64,000 nucleotides of DNA. It comes from CAZMYM01 sp964620325. Lineage in GTDB: Bacteria; Bipolaricaulota; Bipolaricaulia; UBA7950; UBA9294. A program made the position numbers and the translations under genes. Of this stretch, positions 42,356 to 50,520 are shown in pieces (within the stretch, counting starts at the first letter, position 1; each line of letters starts with the position of its first letter). Under the pieces are notes generated by a model. That model was not told where the DNA came from, did no database searches, and saw nothing but the letters and a program-made list of their open reading frames with translations. The stretch covers positions 12,304 to 76,303 of the forward strand of contig CAZUIM010000013.1 in assembly GCA_964620325.1 (NCBI GenBank). The letters are read 5' to 3'.

Positions 42356-44188
42356 ATGAGAGAACGCCGAACGCTCGGCAAGCCGATTCGGATCGAGATG
42401 CTGCGAGACGAAGACCCGACGTTGATCGGGCTTCTCGTGAGGAGTGAGACGCTCGAAGAGGCGCGCGGCCGCCTCCTCTCATACCTGGAAGACGTCGAGT
42501 CGGCAATACGGATCGGCGCGCTCAACCTCGATCGGATCGAGCGATCTTCCGCGCTCACGTGGATTCACGCGTTTGAGGAGATGCTTTCGCCGGAGAACGA
42601 GGCGATCGCGGGCTTCAGCACGCTCGATCTCCTCTGGCACGTTGCGCGGGGCGAGACGGACGAAGTGGCGGAAGGGTTCGTCGAGGAATTCGCGCACATC
42701 TTCCGGGCGATCGGCGGACGCTCGAGAGTCGGACATGGATGGCTGGGAAAGGACGAGGTCGACGAAGATGTCGGTCGCTTCCCCGGGGCCGGTCGTCGAG
42801 CGGCGCGGGCGCGATCCCACTTCCTCGACGGCGTCGCGGAGGCGATGCAGCGGCGGGTCGATGCGTACCCTTGCGGACTGGATGACGATCTCGTCGCGGT
42901 TCGGCGGGCGAACCGTGATCGCATCCTTCGATACTTCGGGGCCTCGTTGCGTGATTGGGGGCGGGCCGAGTGGCAAACGGGCAACGTCCTGAAAGGAGAA
43001 GACGGGGCCCGTGCGTTGCAGGAGCTCGTCCCGTTGGCGAGCGAGGAGGTCGCGGCCGTGCGCTTGGCGGTTCGCTACGGGACCCCGTGGGGGATCACGC
43101 CGTACTACCTGTCGCTCTTCGACTTCACGTCGTCGGATCGAACGTTCGATGATCAGGTTCGTGTCCAGGTCATCCCTTCGCTCCACACCGTCAGGTCGAT
43201 GATCGAGCATCGTGGGGATCGCTCTCGGGCGTTCGATTTCATGCGGGAGCGCGACACCTCGCCGGTCGACCATATCACGCGTCGGTACCCGTCGGTCGCG
43301 ATTCTCAAGGTCTGTGACACGTGTCCGCAGATCTGCACGTACTGCCAACGCAACTGGGAGATCAACGACGCGATGGTCTTCGAGCGAATCCCGTCCCGCA
43401 GCGACTTGGATCCAGCCCTTGCCTGGTTCGCGGAGCATCCGGGCGTGACCGACGTCCTCCTGACCGGCGGGGACCCGCTGGTCCTCGACGATCGCCTGTT
43501 GGCGTATCTGCTCGATCGCCTCGTGCGCATGGAGCATATACGGCACATCAGAATCGGAACGCGCATTCCGGTGACGATGCCGATGCGGGTGACGGACCAC
43601 CTTGCCGAGGTGATCGGTGGGGCGATCGAACCGGGGCGAAGGATGGTCTCGGTTGTCACGCACGTGGAGAGCGCGCTCGAGATCACGCCAGAGCTGGCCG
43701 GCGCGATCGATCGTCTCAGACGACGCGGGATCTCCGTGTACAACCAGCAGGTGCTCACGCTACAGGCGAGCCTCCGGTTCCAAGTGGTCGCCACGAGGAT
43801 CGCGCTCAAACAGGTCGGGATCGATCCCTACTACTCCTTCTACACGAAGGGAAAGGACGAACACCGGGATTACCTCGTTCCGATCGCGCGTCTCCTTCAG
43901 GAACGAAAAGAAGAGGCGAGGCTGCTGCCCGGCATCTTCAGGACGGATGAACCTGTGTTCAACGTCCCTGGGCTGGGCAAGAGCCATCTTCGTGCGCAGC
44001 AGGATCGCGAGCTGATCGCGGTTCGTGCCGATGGTCGTCGGGTCTATCTCTTCCACCCCTGGGAGAAAGGGATCGTTCCGGTGGCACCGTGGCCGTACGT
44101 CGACGTTTCGGTTGCCGAGTATCTTCGCCGCGTGGCGGAGCGAGGGGAGAACGTCGAGGACTACGAGAGCATCTGGTACTACGTCTAG
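42356..44188 (+). CDS. KamA-family radical SAM aminomutase-like protein, long form
   Basis: 610 residues, about 200 longer than clostridial lysine 2,3-aminomutase because of an N-terminal helical extension (about 1-270). The radical SAM cluster is bound by Cys323, Cys327 and Cys330 (CPQICTYC), with an extra Cys320. LLTGGDPLVL follows, and PGLGK places the PLP-binding lysine at 542, matching the PGGGGK motif of lysine 2,3-aminomutase. So a SAM- and PLP-dependent aminomutase is likely, but the substrate (lysine, glutamate or another) is not clear. The start has a perfect AAGGAGG. A structured leader precedes it. The stop shares a CTAG with the convergent lipoprotein gene. Confidence 0.82.
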   Translation: MRERRTLGKPIRIEMLRDEDPTLIGLLVRSETLEEARGRLLSYLEDVESAIRIGALNLDRIERSSALTWIHAFEEMLSPENEAIAGFSTLDLLWHVARGETDEVAEGFVEEFAHIFRAIGGRSRVGHGWLGKDEVDEDVGRFPGAGRRAARARSHFLDGVAEAMQRRVDAYPCGLDDDLVAVRRANRDRILRYFGASLRDWGRAEWQTGNVLKGEDGARALQELVPLASEEVAAVRLAVRYGTPWGITPYYLSLFDFTSSDRTFDDQVRVQVIPSLHTVRSMIEHRGDRSRAFDFMRERDTSPVDHITRRYPSVAILKVCDTCPQICTYCQRNWEINDAMVFERIPSRSDLDPALAWFAEHPGVTDVLLTGGDPLVLDDRLLAYLLDRLVRMEHIRHIRIGTRIPVTMPMRVTDHLAEVIGGAIEPGRRMVSVVTHVESALEITPELAGAIDRLRRRGISVYNQQVLTLQASLRFQVVATRIALKQVGIDPYYSFYTKGKDEHRDYLVPIARLLQERKEEARLLPGIFRTDEPVFNVPGLGKSHLRAQQDRELIAVRADGRRVYLFHPWEKGIVPVAPWPYVDVSVAEYLRRVAERGENVEDYESIWYYV

Positions 44189-44637
44189 GAGGCAGGTGGT
44201 CCAGAGATCCGGATCATCTCCCACGCGAACTCGTAGGTATTCCCGTCGATCGTTTGGGACCCGGTCCCCGACATGTTCTCGTCGTCGTAGTCACCTTCGA
44301 GCGAGATCGTGACGGAGACGGACGACGAACCCAACTCGAGCGTGCCGAAGGCGTCGATTCGGATCGATCGGGCGCTCGTTCGTCCGGAGGTGATCGTCAG
44401 AGCGAACGGCTGAGAACCCGGTCCAACCAGCGTGACTGTCCCTGAGATGTCTCGGTTCTCATGCACAATCTCGAGAGAAATGGGACTCTCCAAGGGAGCC
44501 GACGGGCCGGTCGTCCACGTCAGGGTCCCTTGCCAAGCGCCGGTGAGGTCGATGTGCACCAGGGAGATGCAGCCGCCGAGACCGATCACGCCGACGAGGA
44601 CCAATCGAACGAAGATCGCCTTCTGTAGCCGAGTCAC
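44185..44637 (-). CDS. Small beta-rich lipoprotein of unknown function
   Basis: 150 residues. The signal peptide ends in a lipobox (GLGGC), so lipidation is expected. The mature part begins ISLVHIDLTGAWQGTL and is an all-beta sequence with alternating hydrophobic residues, of the kind seen in small lipocalin-like exported domains. No specific family was recognised. Start is GTG at 44637 behind GGAGGGG. It is convergent with kamA and the two stop codons interlock. Confidence 0.65.
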   Translation of the reverse strand: MTRLQKAIFVRLVLVGVIGLGGCISLVHIDLTGAWQGTLTWTTGPSAPLESPISLEIVHENRDISGTVTLVGPGSQPFALTITSGRTSARSIRIDAFGTLELGSSSVSVTISLEGDYDDENMSGTGSQTIDGNTYEFAWEMIRISGPPAS

Positions 44638-44685
44638 TTCCCCTCCTCGTCTCGAAGTCTCGCGCTGAAGGGTACCGATTCGAAA

Positions 44686-44746
44686 GGAGACGTGGCCGAG
44701 TGGGAACGGACGTTCGGCACCCGCCTCAAAGCGGAGGTTCGAGCGA
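44686..44746 (+). pseudogene. Degenerate class II tRNA-like sequence (Ser/Leu type)
   Basis: Begins GGAGACGTGGCCGAGTGG, the typical 5' end of class II tRNAs. A perfect D stem can be drawn (44695-44699 with 44714-44718), then CCGC-CTCAAA-GCGG, an anticodon hairpin with a 6-base loop, one base short of normal. The variable arm, T arm and 3' acceptor strand are not recognisable. It is therefore probably a tRNA remnant and not a functional gene. Confidence 0.4.
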
Positions 44747-44756
44747 CGGTGACGAA

Positions 44757-46058
44757 TCAGAACCAGCCGGCATAGACGCCGACGACGTGGAGGGCACTGG
44801 CGACCACGCAAGCGGTCAGTGCGGTGGGGACGCCGCGGCGGATCCACGCTCTGGTCGTGATAGGGGTGTGCGACTGCTCGCTGCACGACATCACGATCAC
44901 GTTCGACGTGGCGCCGATCGGCGTTGCGTTCCCGCCGAAGCCGACGCCGAGAGCGAGGGCCCACCATAGTGGGCCGACTGCGACTCCTTGCGTCTGGAGC
45001 CCGGCGAGGATCGGCAGCATGGCAATCGTGAACGGGACGTTGTCGACGAGGGCCGACATCAGGGCGGACGCCCACAGAATGGCGAGAGAGGCGAGGACGA
45101 GTCCGTGTGTTGACAGGGAGGCGAGAGACTTCGCGACGACGTCGAGCGCTCCGGCCGCTTCGAGTCCACCGACGATGACGAACAGACCGATGAAGAAGAG
45201 GAGCACGTCCCAGTGAACCTCTCGGAGGGCCTCACGGGCGCTCGGCCAGATCCACAGAAGCGCGGTGCCGGCGCCGAGGAATGCGACCGTCCCCGACTCC
45301 AGCCCGATCCGATCGTGGACGAAGAAGAGGATCACGATGCCGAGGAGGACGGCAAGGAGGCGCCTGGTTCCCTTCGGATCCGTGATCGCGCTTCGTGCGT
45401 CGACTGCGAGGAGCTTGTCGATGTTCCGCGGTTTCGTCATCAGGTCCTTGCGGAAGAGGACGAGCAGGAGGACGATCGCTGCGACCCACGCGACGAGCAC
45501 GATCGGCGCCAGATGTATCACGAAGTCGGTGAACGAGAGCCCGGCCGCCGATCCGATCAGGATGTTCGGGGGATCTCCGATCAGCGTGGCGACGCCGCCG
45601 ATGTTCGAGAGCATCACCTCGCCGATCAGCAGCGGGATCACCGGGATGCCGAGGATGTCCGCGAGCGACATCGTCACCGGGATCATCAGGATGATCGTCG
45701 TGACGTTGTCCAGGACCATCGAGACGAGCGTTGTTGCGAGGCCGAGATACAGGAAGAGGAGCCACGGCTTCCCGCGGGCGAGCTTCGCCGCCTTGATCGC
45801 AAGATACTCGAAGAAGCCGGTCGCTCGGAAGAGCCCGACGATGACCATCATGCCGAAGAGGAGTGAGATCGTGTTCGCATCGGTCGACTCGAGGGCCGCG
45901 GCGGGGGAGTAGAAGGACAGCCAGGTTCCGATCGCGACCATGGCGATCGCTCCGATCATCGCGACGAGGGTGCGGTGCACGCGTTCGGTGAGGATTCCAA
46001 GATAGGTCAAGGAGAAGATGGCGGTCGACACAACGATCGGCCAGATCGATAGGGCCAT
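44757..46058 (-). CDS. ArsB/NhaD/CitMHS-type ion transporter
   Basis: 433 residues, about eleven to twelve membrane segments, member of the ion transporter superfamily. Conserved pieces are SLLFGMMVIVGLF, DNVTTIILMIPVT, IGEVMLSNIGGVATLIGDPPNIL split over one loop, DNVPFTIAMLPI and GGNATPIGATSNVI. These fit Na+/H+ antiporters of the NhaD/ArsB group or an organic-anion carrier; no ars genes lie near. The start has no Shine-Dalgarno and lies 11 bases behind a -10 box, so its mRNA is almost leaderless. Confidence 0.82.
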   Translation of the reverse strand: MALSIWPIVVSTAIFSLTYLGILTERVHRTLVAMIGAIAMVAIGTWLSFYSPAAALESTDANTISLLFGMMVIVGLFRATGFFEYLAIKAAKLARGKPWLLFLYLGLATTLVSMVLDNVTTIILMIPVTMSLADILGIPVIPLLIGEVMLSNIGGVATLIGDPPNILIGSAAGLSFTDFVIHLAPIVLVAWVAAIVLLLVLFRKDLMTKPRNIDKLLAVDARSAITDPKGTRRLLAVLLGIVILFFVHDRIGLESGTVAFLGAGTALLWIWPSAREALREVHWDVLLFFIGLFVIVGGLEAAGALDVVAKSLASLSTHGLVLASLAILWASALMSALVDNVPFTIAMLPILAGLQTQGVAVGPLWWALALGVGFGGNATPIGATSNVIVMSCSEQSHTPITTRAWIRRGVPTALTACVVASALHVVGVYAGWF

Positions 46059-46069
46059 GTTGAGGGCGT

Positions 46070-46098
46070 AGGGTAGCGCCCGAGCGATCGGCCTGCAA
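46070..46098 (-). promoter_or_regulatory. Promoter of the ArsB/NhaD-type transporter
   Basis: On the minus strand TTGCAG and TACCCT with a 17-base spacer; 11 bases then reach the ATG. Confidence 0.6.
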
Positions 46099-46123
46099 GG
46101 GGCACCGTGGAAGGGGAATCGGC

Positions 46124-46152
46124 GCCGACGGTCGATCGAGGCGCGGTATAAT
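46124..46152 (+). promoter_or_regulatory. Promoter of fpg
   Basis: Good TATAAT (46147-46152) with a poor -35 hexamer 17 bases upstream; the ATG follows behind GGAAGGTGG. Confidence 0.5.
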
Positions 46153-46171
46153 CCGCCGGAAGGTGGTCTCG

Positions 46172-47020
46172 ATGCCGGAACTCCCAGAGCTCGTCGTCAT
46201 CTGCGAGACACTCCGCGAGCGGGTCGGCGGGCGGAGGCTGGCGAAGGCATGGCCGGTGCGCGCCGGGATTCTGAAGACCGTCGAGCCATCGACCGAAGCG
46301 CTCGTCGGGACGTCGCTCACGGCGTTCGATCGTCGCGGGAAGCATCTGATCCTCACGGTTCGAGACGATCTTCACGTGATCATCCACCTAATGGTGGCCG
46401 GGCGTCTCGTCCTCTGCAGGAGCGATACGAAGGTCACCAAGGCGAGCGGCTTCGTCTTTCGCTTCGAGGACGGGGAGGATCTTCGGTTGATCGAGAACGG
46501 GCACGTGAAGCGGGCGAAGGTTCACGTGGTCACGGATCCGGCGGCCGTCGACTCGATCGCCTCCGCGGGGCCGGAGCCGCTCTGCGATGCGTTCACTCGC
46601 GAGGTTCTGAGAGAGGCCGTCGCGGGCCGGAGGAAGCAGTTGAAGAAGGTCCTCATCGACCCGTCGACGGTGGTGGGAATCGGGACGGCCTATGCCGACG
46701 AGATCTGTTTCGCCGCGCGCCTCTCCCCGATTCGATACGTCAGCACGTTGACCGAGGAGGAGATCGATCGGCTCTACAGGTCGATCCGTTCGGTCCTTGC
46801 CGAGGCGATCGATGCGATTCGAGCGTCATCCGGCGGGCGGCTCCTCGGGGAGCATCGCCGAGGCTTCCTTCGGGTCTACAAGAAGACGGGAACGCCGTGT
46901 TCGGAATGCGGAACGCCGATCGCGGAGATCCGATACGCTGAGACGCGCACGTACTACTGCCCGCATTGCCAATCGGGGGGCAAGTCGCTTCCTGACCGTC
47001 GTTCCTGGCTTGCGCGCTAG
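46172..47020 (+). CDS. Formamidopyrimidine-DNA glycosylase family protein
   Basis: 282 residues. It begins MPELPE, so Pro2 (catalytic nucleophile) and Glu3 are in place, and RRGKHL supplies the conserved lysine. The helix-two-turn-helix region reads GIGTAYADE where most Fpg enzymes have GIGNIYADE. The zinc finger at the C-terminus has two cysteine pairs (CSEC and CPHC). It should excise oxidized purines or pyrimidines, with beta,delta-lyase activity. The Asn change may alter damage preference, so the symbol is left empty. Start behind GGAAGGTGG. Confidence 0.88.
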   Translation: MPELPELVVICETLRERVGGRRLAKAWPVRAGILKTVEPSTEALVGTSLTAFDRRGKHLILTVRDDLHVIIHLMVAGRLVLCRSDTKVTKASGFVFRFEDGEDLRLIENGHVKRAKVHVVTDPAAVDSIASAGPEPLCDAFTREVLREAVAGRRKQLKKVLIDPSTVVGIGTAYADEICFAARLSPIRYVSTLTEEEIDRLYRSIRSVLAEAIDAIRASSGGRLLGEHRRGFLRVYKKTGTPCSECGTPIAEIRYAETRTYYCPHCQSGGKSLPDRRSWLAR

Positions 47021-47105
47021 CTGCACGTCCGCAGGCGAACGAAGCGGAAGCGCAAGATGGGCGCCACTCGTGTCCTCTCCCGCTTCGCACGTCTGGAGTT
47101 CGGGA

Positions 47106-48128
47106 CTAACAGATACGGGGGACCGGGTCGCCGAGGGGCATGTCGAGGAATCGTCGTCCGCCGATCTCCGTCGCGAGGATGACGCGTCCCGGATACTCGT
47201 CGGTGACCGTTCCGACGATCGCCGCCTCCGCACCGAGCGGGTGAGCGGCGAGCGCTCGGAGGAGGTCTTCCGCCCGAGCGGCGTCGACGATGAGGATCGC
47301 CTTCCCTTCGTTCGCCACCTCGTAGGGTGAGATGCCGAGGATGTCGGCCATCGCGCGAACCGAATCCCGAATCGGGACCGCGGGTTCGTCGATCTCGAGA
47401 GTCAAGCCCGCCTTTCGAGCCATCTCGTTCAGGGCGGCCGCCAGCCCGCCCCGGGTCGGATCCTTCATCGCCCTGACGCCGCCGACGGCGAGGGCGCGAT
47501 CGATCAGCGGCCAGACGGCCGCGACGTCGCTCTCGAGCGCGGTGGCGAGGTGGAAGTCCTCCCGGGCGGCGAGAAGGGCCATTCCATGGTCTCCGATCGA
47601 CCCGGTGACGAGGACGCGATCGCCGACGGAGAAGCCGGCGTCACCGATCGCCGGGGAGCCGGCTCCGATGCCGGTCGTGTTGAGAAGGATTCCGTCCACA
47701 TCTCCGGCCGGCATCACTTTCGTGTCGCCGCAGGCGACGGCGGCGCCGACCTGGTCGAGAACCTCGGCGAATGAGTCGAGAATCCGCTCCAATGCGGCGA
47801 TCGGGAACCCCTCTTCGATTACGGCGGCGAGTGTCAGTGCGAGCGGTCTCGCCCCCATCATCGCGAGGTCGTTGATCGTTCCGGCCGCCGCCAGAGTACC
47901 GATGTCTCCACCTGGGAAGAAGATCGGTTTCACCACGTGGCTGTCGGTCGTGACCACGAGTTCGGCGCCGGGCGGAAGGTCGATGGTCGCTCCGTCGTCG
48001 AGTGCCGCGAGCCCGATCCGTCCGCTCGAGCGGGCGGCGAACCGTGTGAGGATCTGCGCGGCCAGCAGCTTCCCCATGAGTTCTCCCCCGGCCCCGTGAA
48101 GGGCCGTGATCCGGCCGTCGGTCGTCAC
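47106..48128 (-). CDS. hypE: Hydrogenase maturation protein HypE
   Basis: 340 residues. Dehydrates the thiocarbamate formed by HypF on its own C-terminal cysteine to thiocyanate, the source of the CN ligands of NiFe hydrogenase. The protein ends in PRIC, the required terminal Cys. AIR-synthase-like fold with HGAGGELM, TTDSHVV and MKDPTRGGLAAALNE. GTG start overlaps the hypD stop (GTGA). Third gene of hypCDE. Confidence 0.95.
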   Translation of the reverse strand: MTTDGRITALHGAGGELMGKLLAAQILTRFAARSSGRIGLAALDDGATIDLPPGAELVVTTDSHVVKPIFFPGGDIGTLAAAGTINDLAMMGARPLALTLAAVIEEGFPIAALERILDSFAEVLDQVGAAVACGDTKVMPAGDVDGILLNTTGIGAGSPAIGDAGFSVGDRVLVTGSIGDHGMALLAAREDFHLATALESDVAAVWPLIDRALAVGGVRAMKDPTRGGLAAALNEMARKAGLTLEIDEPAVPIRDSVRAMADILGISPYEVANEGKAILIVDAARAEDLLRALAAHPLGAEAAIVGTVTDEYPGRVILATEIGGRRFLDMPLGDPVPRIC

Positions 48129-49210
48129 AGCGACTCCCTTCCGCCGTAGCGGAACCAGATGCTGCAGGCCCCCTCTGACCCGACCATGCACGGCCCGACC
48201 GGAGAGAGCGGGGTACATCGCGCTGCGAAGAGGGGACAGTCGGTCGGCACGGCCCTCGCGGTGAGCACCTCCGGGCAGCGACAGCCCGGGATCTCTTCCT
48301 GCTCGTCCGGGAGGTCGAGAGCGAATCGGCCTCGGGCGTCGAATCGAGCGAAGGCCTCGCGGAGTCGGTATCCGGAATCGGGAATGCTTCCGATGCCGCG
48401 CCACCGGACGTCGTCCGTTTCGAAGACGCGGCCGATCAGTTCGAGCGCGGCGGGGTTCCCTTTTTCAGAGACGGCCCGCGGATAGCCGTTTTCCACCTTC
48501 GGCGTACGATCGCGGCGCTGCCGCAGGATCAGCGCGATGGCGTACAGGATGTCGAGTGGTTCGAATCCACCGACGACGATCGGAATCTTGCGGACAGCGA
48601 GGGAGCTTTGATAGCCGTGTGTTCCGATGATCGTCGAGACGTGGCCGGGGGCGAGATAGGCTCCAATTCGATTGTCCGGGAGATCGAGGAGGGCGGCCAT
48701 CGCCTGAGGGACCTGTTTGTGGGAGACGAGGACGGAGAAGTTGGACGGGGGATCATCGAGGAGGACGGCGGCCGTCGTCGGCGCGGTCGTCTCGAATCCG
48801 ACGGCGAAGAAGACGACGTCGGTCTCGCTCCGGCGGGCGATGTCGACCGCATCGGTGACGGAAAGAACGGTTCGAACATCGTATCCCTCGGAGCGCGCTT
48901 GGTCGAGCGAAGATCGGCTTCCGGGAACTCGCATCATGTCGCCGAACGAGCAGACGGTCGCCCCCGCCTGCGCGATCGCGATCGCCGTGTCGATGTCGGT
49001 CGCCGGCGTCACGCAGACGGGGCATCCCGGACCTTCGAGCAGGTCGACCGTCTCCGGGAGGAAGCGGCGGAGACCGTTCCGCGTGATCGACATCTCGTGG
49101 GTTCCGCAAACATGGACGATTTTGTACGGCTCGGGCGGAGCGAGGATGCGGATTGCGTCTTGAAGCTCAAGGCCGCGCTTCGGGTCGGAAAAGTGGAATG
49201 CGTGACTCAC
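48125..49210 (-). CDS. hypD: Hydrogenase maturation protein HypD
   Basis: 361 residues. Iron-sulfur scaffold on which, with HypC, the Fe(CN)2CO unit is assembled. Motifs CGTHEMSI, EGPGCPVCVTP, GFETTAPT and the late CRCPEV plus following cysteines for the 4Fe-4S cluster are all present. GTG start overlaps the hypC stop (GTGA). Confidence 0.96.
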   Translation of the reverse strand: MSHAFHFSDPKRGLELQDAIRILAPPEPYKIVHVCGTHEMSITRNGLRRFLPETVDLLEGPGCPVCVTPATDIDTAIAIAQAGATVCSFGDMMRVPGSRSSLDQARSEGYDVRTVLSVTDAVDIARRSETDVVFFAVGFETTAPTTAAVLLDDPPSNFSVLVSHKQVPQAMAALLDLPDNRIGAYLAPGHVSTIIGTHGYQSSLAVRKIPIVVGGFEPLDILYAIALILRQRRDRTPKVENGYPRAVSEKGNPAALELIGRVFETDDVRWRGIGSIPDSGYRLREAFARFDARGRFALDLPDEQEEIPGCRCPEVLTARAVPTDCPLFAARCTPLSPVGPCMVGSEGACSIWFRYGGRESL

Positions 49211-49503
49211 GACGCCGATCCGGAGACGTCGGTGGGCGCCGAACGCGAGCCGTTCGTCCCTTCGTGTCCCGGTGTCTCTTCGATCAGAGAGCGCGCGAGC
49301 TCGTCGAAGAGGCGCAACGTCTCCTCCCCATCCGTCTGCGACAGGCGTCTGATGGCGAATCCCGTGTGGACCAACACGTAGTCACCGGGCGAAACGTCGT
49401 CGGGGAGTGCATCGAGGCGCGCGGTCGTTCGTACGCCGTTGTAATCGACGAGGGCCGTCTTTCCCGACACCTCGATCACCCGGGCAGGCGCTGCAAGACA
49501 CAT
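49207..49503 (-). CDS. hypC: Hydrogenase maturation chaperone HypC
   Basis: 98 residues. Starts MCLAAPARV, so Cys2 is available to bind iron with HypD. OB-fold pattern VDYNGVRTTARLDAL and PGDYVLVHTGFAI follow. The C-terminal tail beyond about residue 75 is longer than usual. First gene of hypCDE with a good promoter and a palindrome over the start of transcription. No hydrogenase subunit, hypA, hypB or hypF lies in the window. Confidence 0.95.
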   Translation of the reverse strand: MCLAAPARVIEVSGKTALVDYNGVRTTARLDALPDDVSPGDYVLVHTGFAIRRLSQTDGEETLRLFDELARSLIEETPGHEGTNGSRSAPTDVSGSAS

Positions 49504-49504
49504 T

Positions 49505-49522
49505 CGATCGGATCACCGATCG
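49505..49522. promoter_or_regulatory. Palindrome between hypC promoter and start codon
   Basis: CGATCGG and CCGATCG form a perfect 7-bp inverted repeat around a 4-base centre. It occupies nearly the whole stretch from the -10 box to the hypC ATG, covering the predicted transcription start, so it could be an operator for a dimeric regulator. Confidence 0.45.
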
Positions 49523-49523
49523 G

Positions 49524-49551
49524 ATTATAGCGGCGGCGTTCGGGATGTCAT
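49524..49551 (-). promoter_or_regulatory. Promoter of hypCDE
   Basis: On the minus strand ATGACA and TATAAT with a 16-base spacer. Confidence 0.7.
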
Positions 49552-49625
49552 CCTGCGGCGGGGCGATGAAGCGACCCGGAAACGGCCGTGATCACGCGGT
49601 TGAGCCGACCTCGGTCCCGATCCTG

Positions 49626-49654
49626 TCTGCAAGCGAGGCGAGACAAGGTAGAAT
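49626..49654 (+). promoter_or_regulatory. Possible promoter of the exported-protein cluster
   Basis: TAGAAT at 49649-49654 with a weak TCTGCA 17 bases upstream. Confidence 0.35.
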
Positions 49655-49692
49655 CTCCACAAGGAACGGACCGATCCGAGGTGAGCGGGAGG

Positions 49693-50469
49693 ATGGGAGA
49701 GATCATTCGACGACCGGCGGTGAGGGCGATGATCCTGTTCGCGGCGGCCGTCCTCGTATCGTCGATGGCGATCGAGGCGGTTCAGCTCGGCGACGTTCAG
49801 GTGACCCTTCAATCTCACAAGTACGACAGGCATTGGGATCTCACCCGTCTCGTCTATCGCGTGAAATCGACGTCGCTCCCCTCGGACGACGACGCTTGGG
49901 TTCTCGGCGTCGGGGCCTGTGTGACCGACGAGCTGATCGTGACGGACGGCACCACGCCGTTCGATTGGGTCGAAGGACCGACGCGCGGATTGCGTTTCGA
50001 GCGATCGAAGAGGAACGAGAAGGTCTACGTGTGGCTGGTTGGAAGATGGGAGGTCGGCGCGTCCCCGATCGCCGTCCTGACGGGTGGGGACATGGACTTC
50101 GGCGAGATCGACGGGCCGTCCTGCGACGCAGCGTCGATCGCGCTCGAGACGGTCAGTGGGACGAGTGTCAGTTTCCCGAGCCCCGTTGAGGCGGGTATCT
50201 ACGCAGCGTCGACGGAGACGATCTTGCGGGTCACGAGTACGTCGGCCGGGTGGAGCCTGAGCCACAGCCTCGAGGTGTCCGTCCCCGAAGGTGCGTCCGA
50301 GGAGACGGTGGCCAGGGCGCTTCAGGTTTCGTACGATCCGTTCGGCACGGTCGCCGGAACGACAGACGTGGCGATCGGGTACGCACTCCACGTCACGGAG
50401 GAGGACTTCGTCGGACTGCCGCAGGGAGCGTACGTGATCCTGATCACGTATTCGGTGGCGGCTGACTGA
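49693..50469 (+). CDS. Exported beta-rich protein with GDxxFGEI domain
   Basis: 258 residues with an N-terminal signal sequence (about 13-28, ending near AIEA). The first 100 mature residues have no recognised family. The last 140 form a domain also seen alone in the protein at 52181: both share a GGDMDFGEI/GNGDVSFGEI strand, a W-S/A-L segment, a P-[ED]-GAS turn, RAL-[QD]-[VL]-S-[YF]-D, and a C-terminal LP-[QV]-G-[AQ]-Y...Y strand ending in Asp. It is probably a surface or fibre component. Start uncertain: ATG 49693 is favoured, but 49681 (GTG) and 49729 (ATG) are possible. Confidence 0.6.
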   Translation: MGEIIRRPAVRAMILFAAAVLVSSMAIEAVQLGDVQVTLQSHKYDRHWDLTRLVYRVKSTSLPSDDDAWVLGVGACVTDELIVTDGTTPFDWVEGPTRGLRFERSKRNEKVYVWLVGRWEVGASPIAVLTGGDMDFGEIDGPSCDAASIALETVSGTSVSFPSPVEAGIYAASTETILRVTSTSAGWSLSHSLEVSVPEGASEETVARALQVSYDPFGTVAGTTDVAIGYALHVTEEDFVGLPQGAYVILITYSVAAD

Positions 50470-50520
50470 CGCGTCCCGATCGAGTCGTCGACTCCGCGAC
50501 GACGGAAGGAAGGCGAAAGG

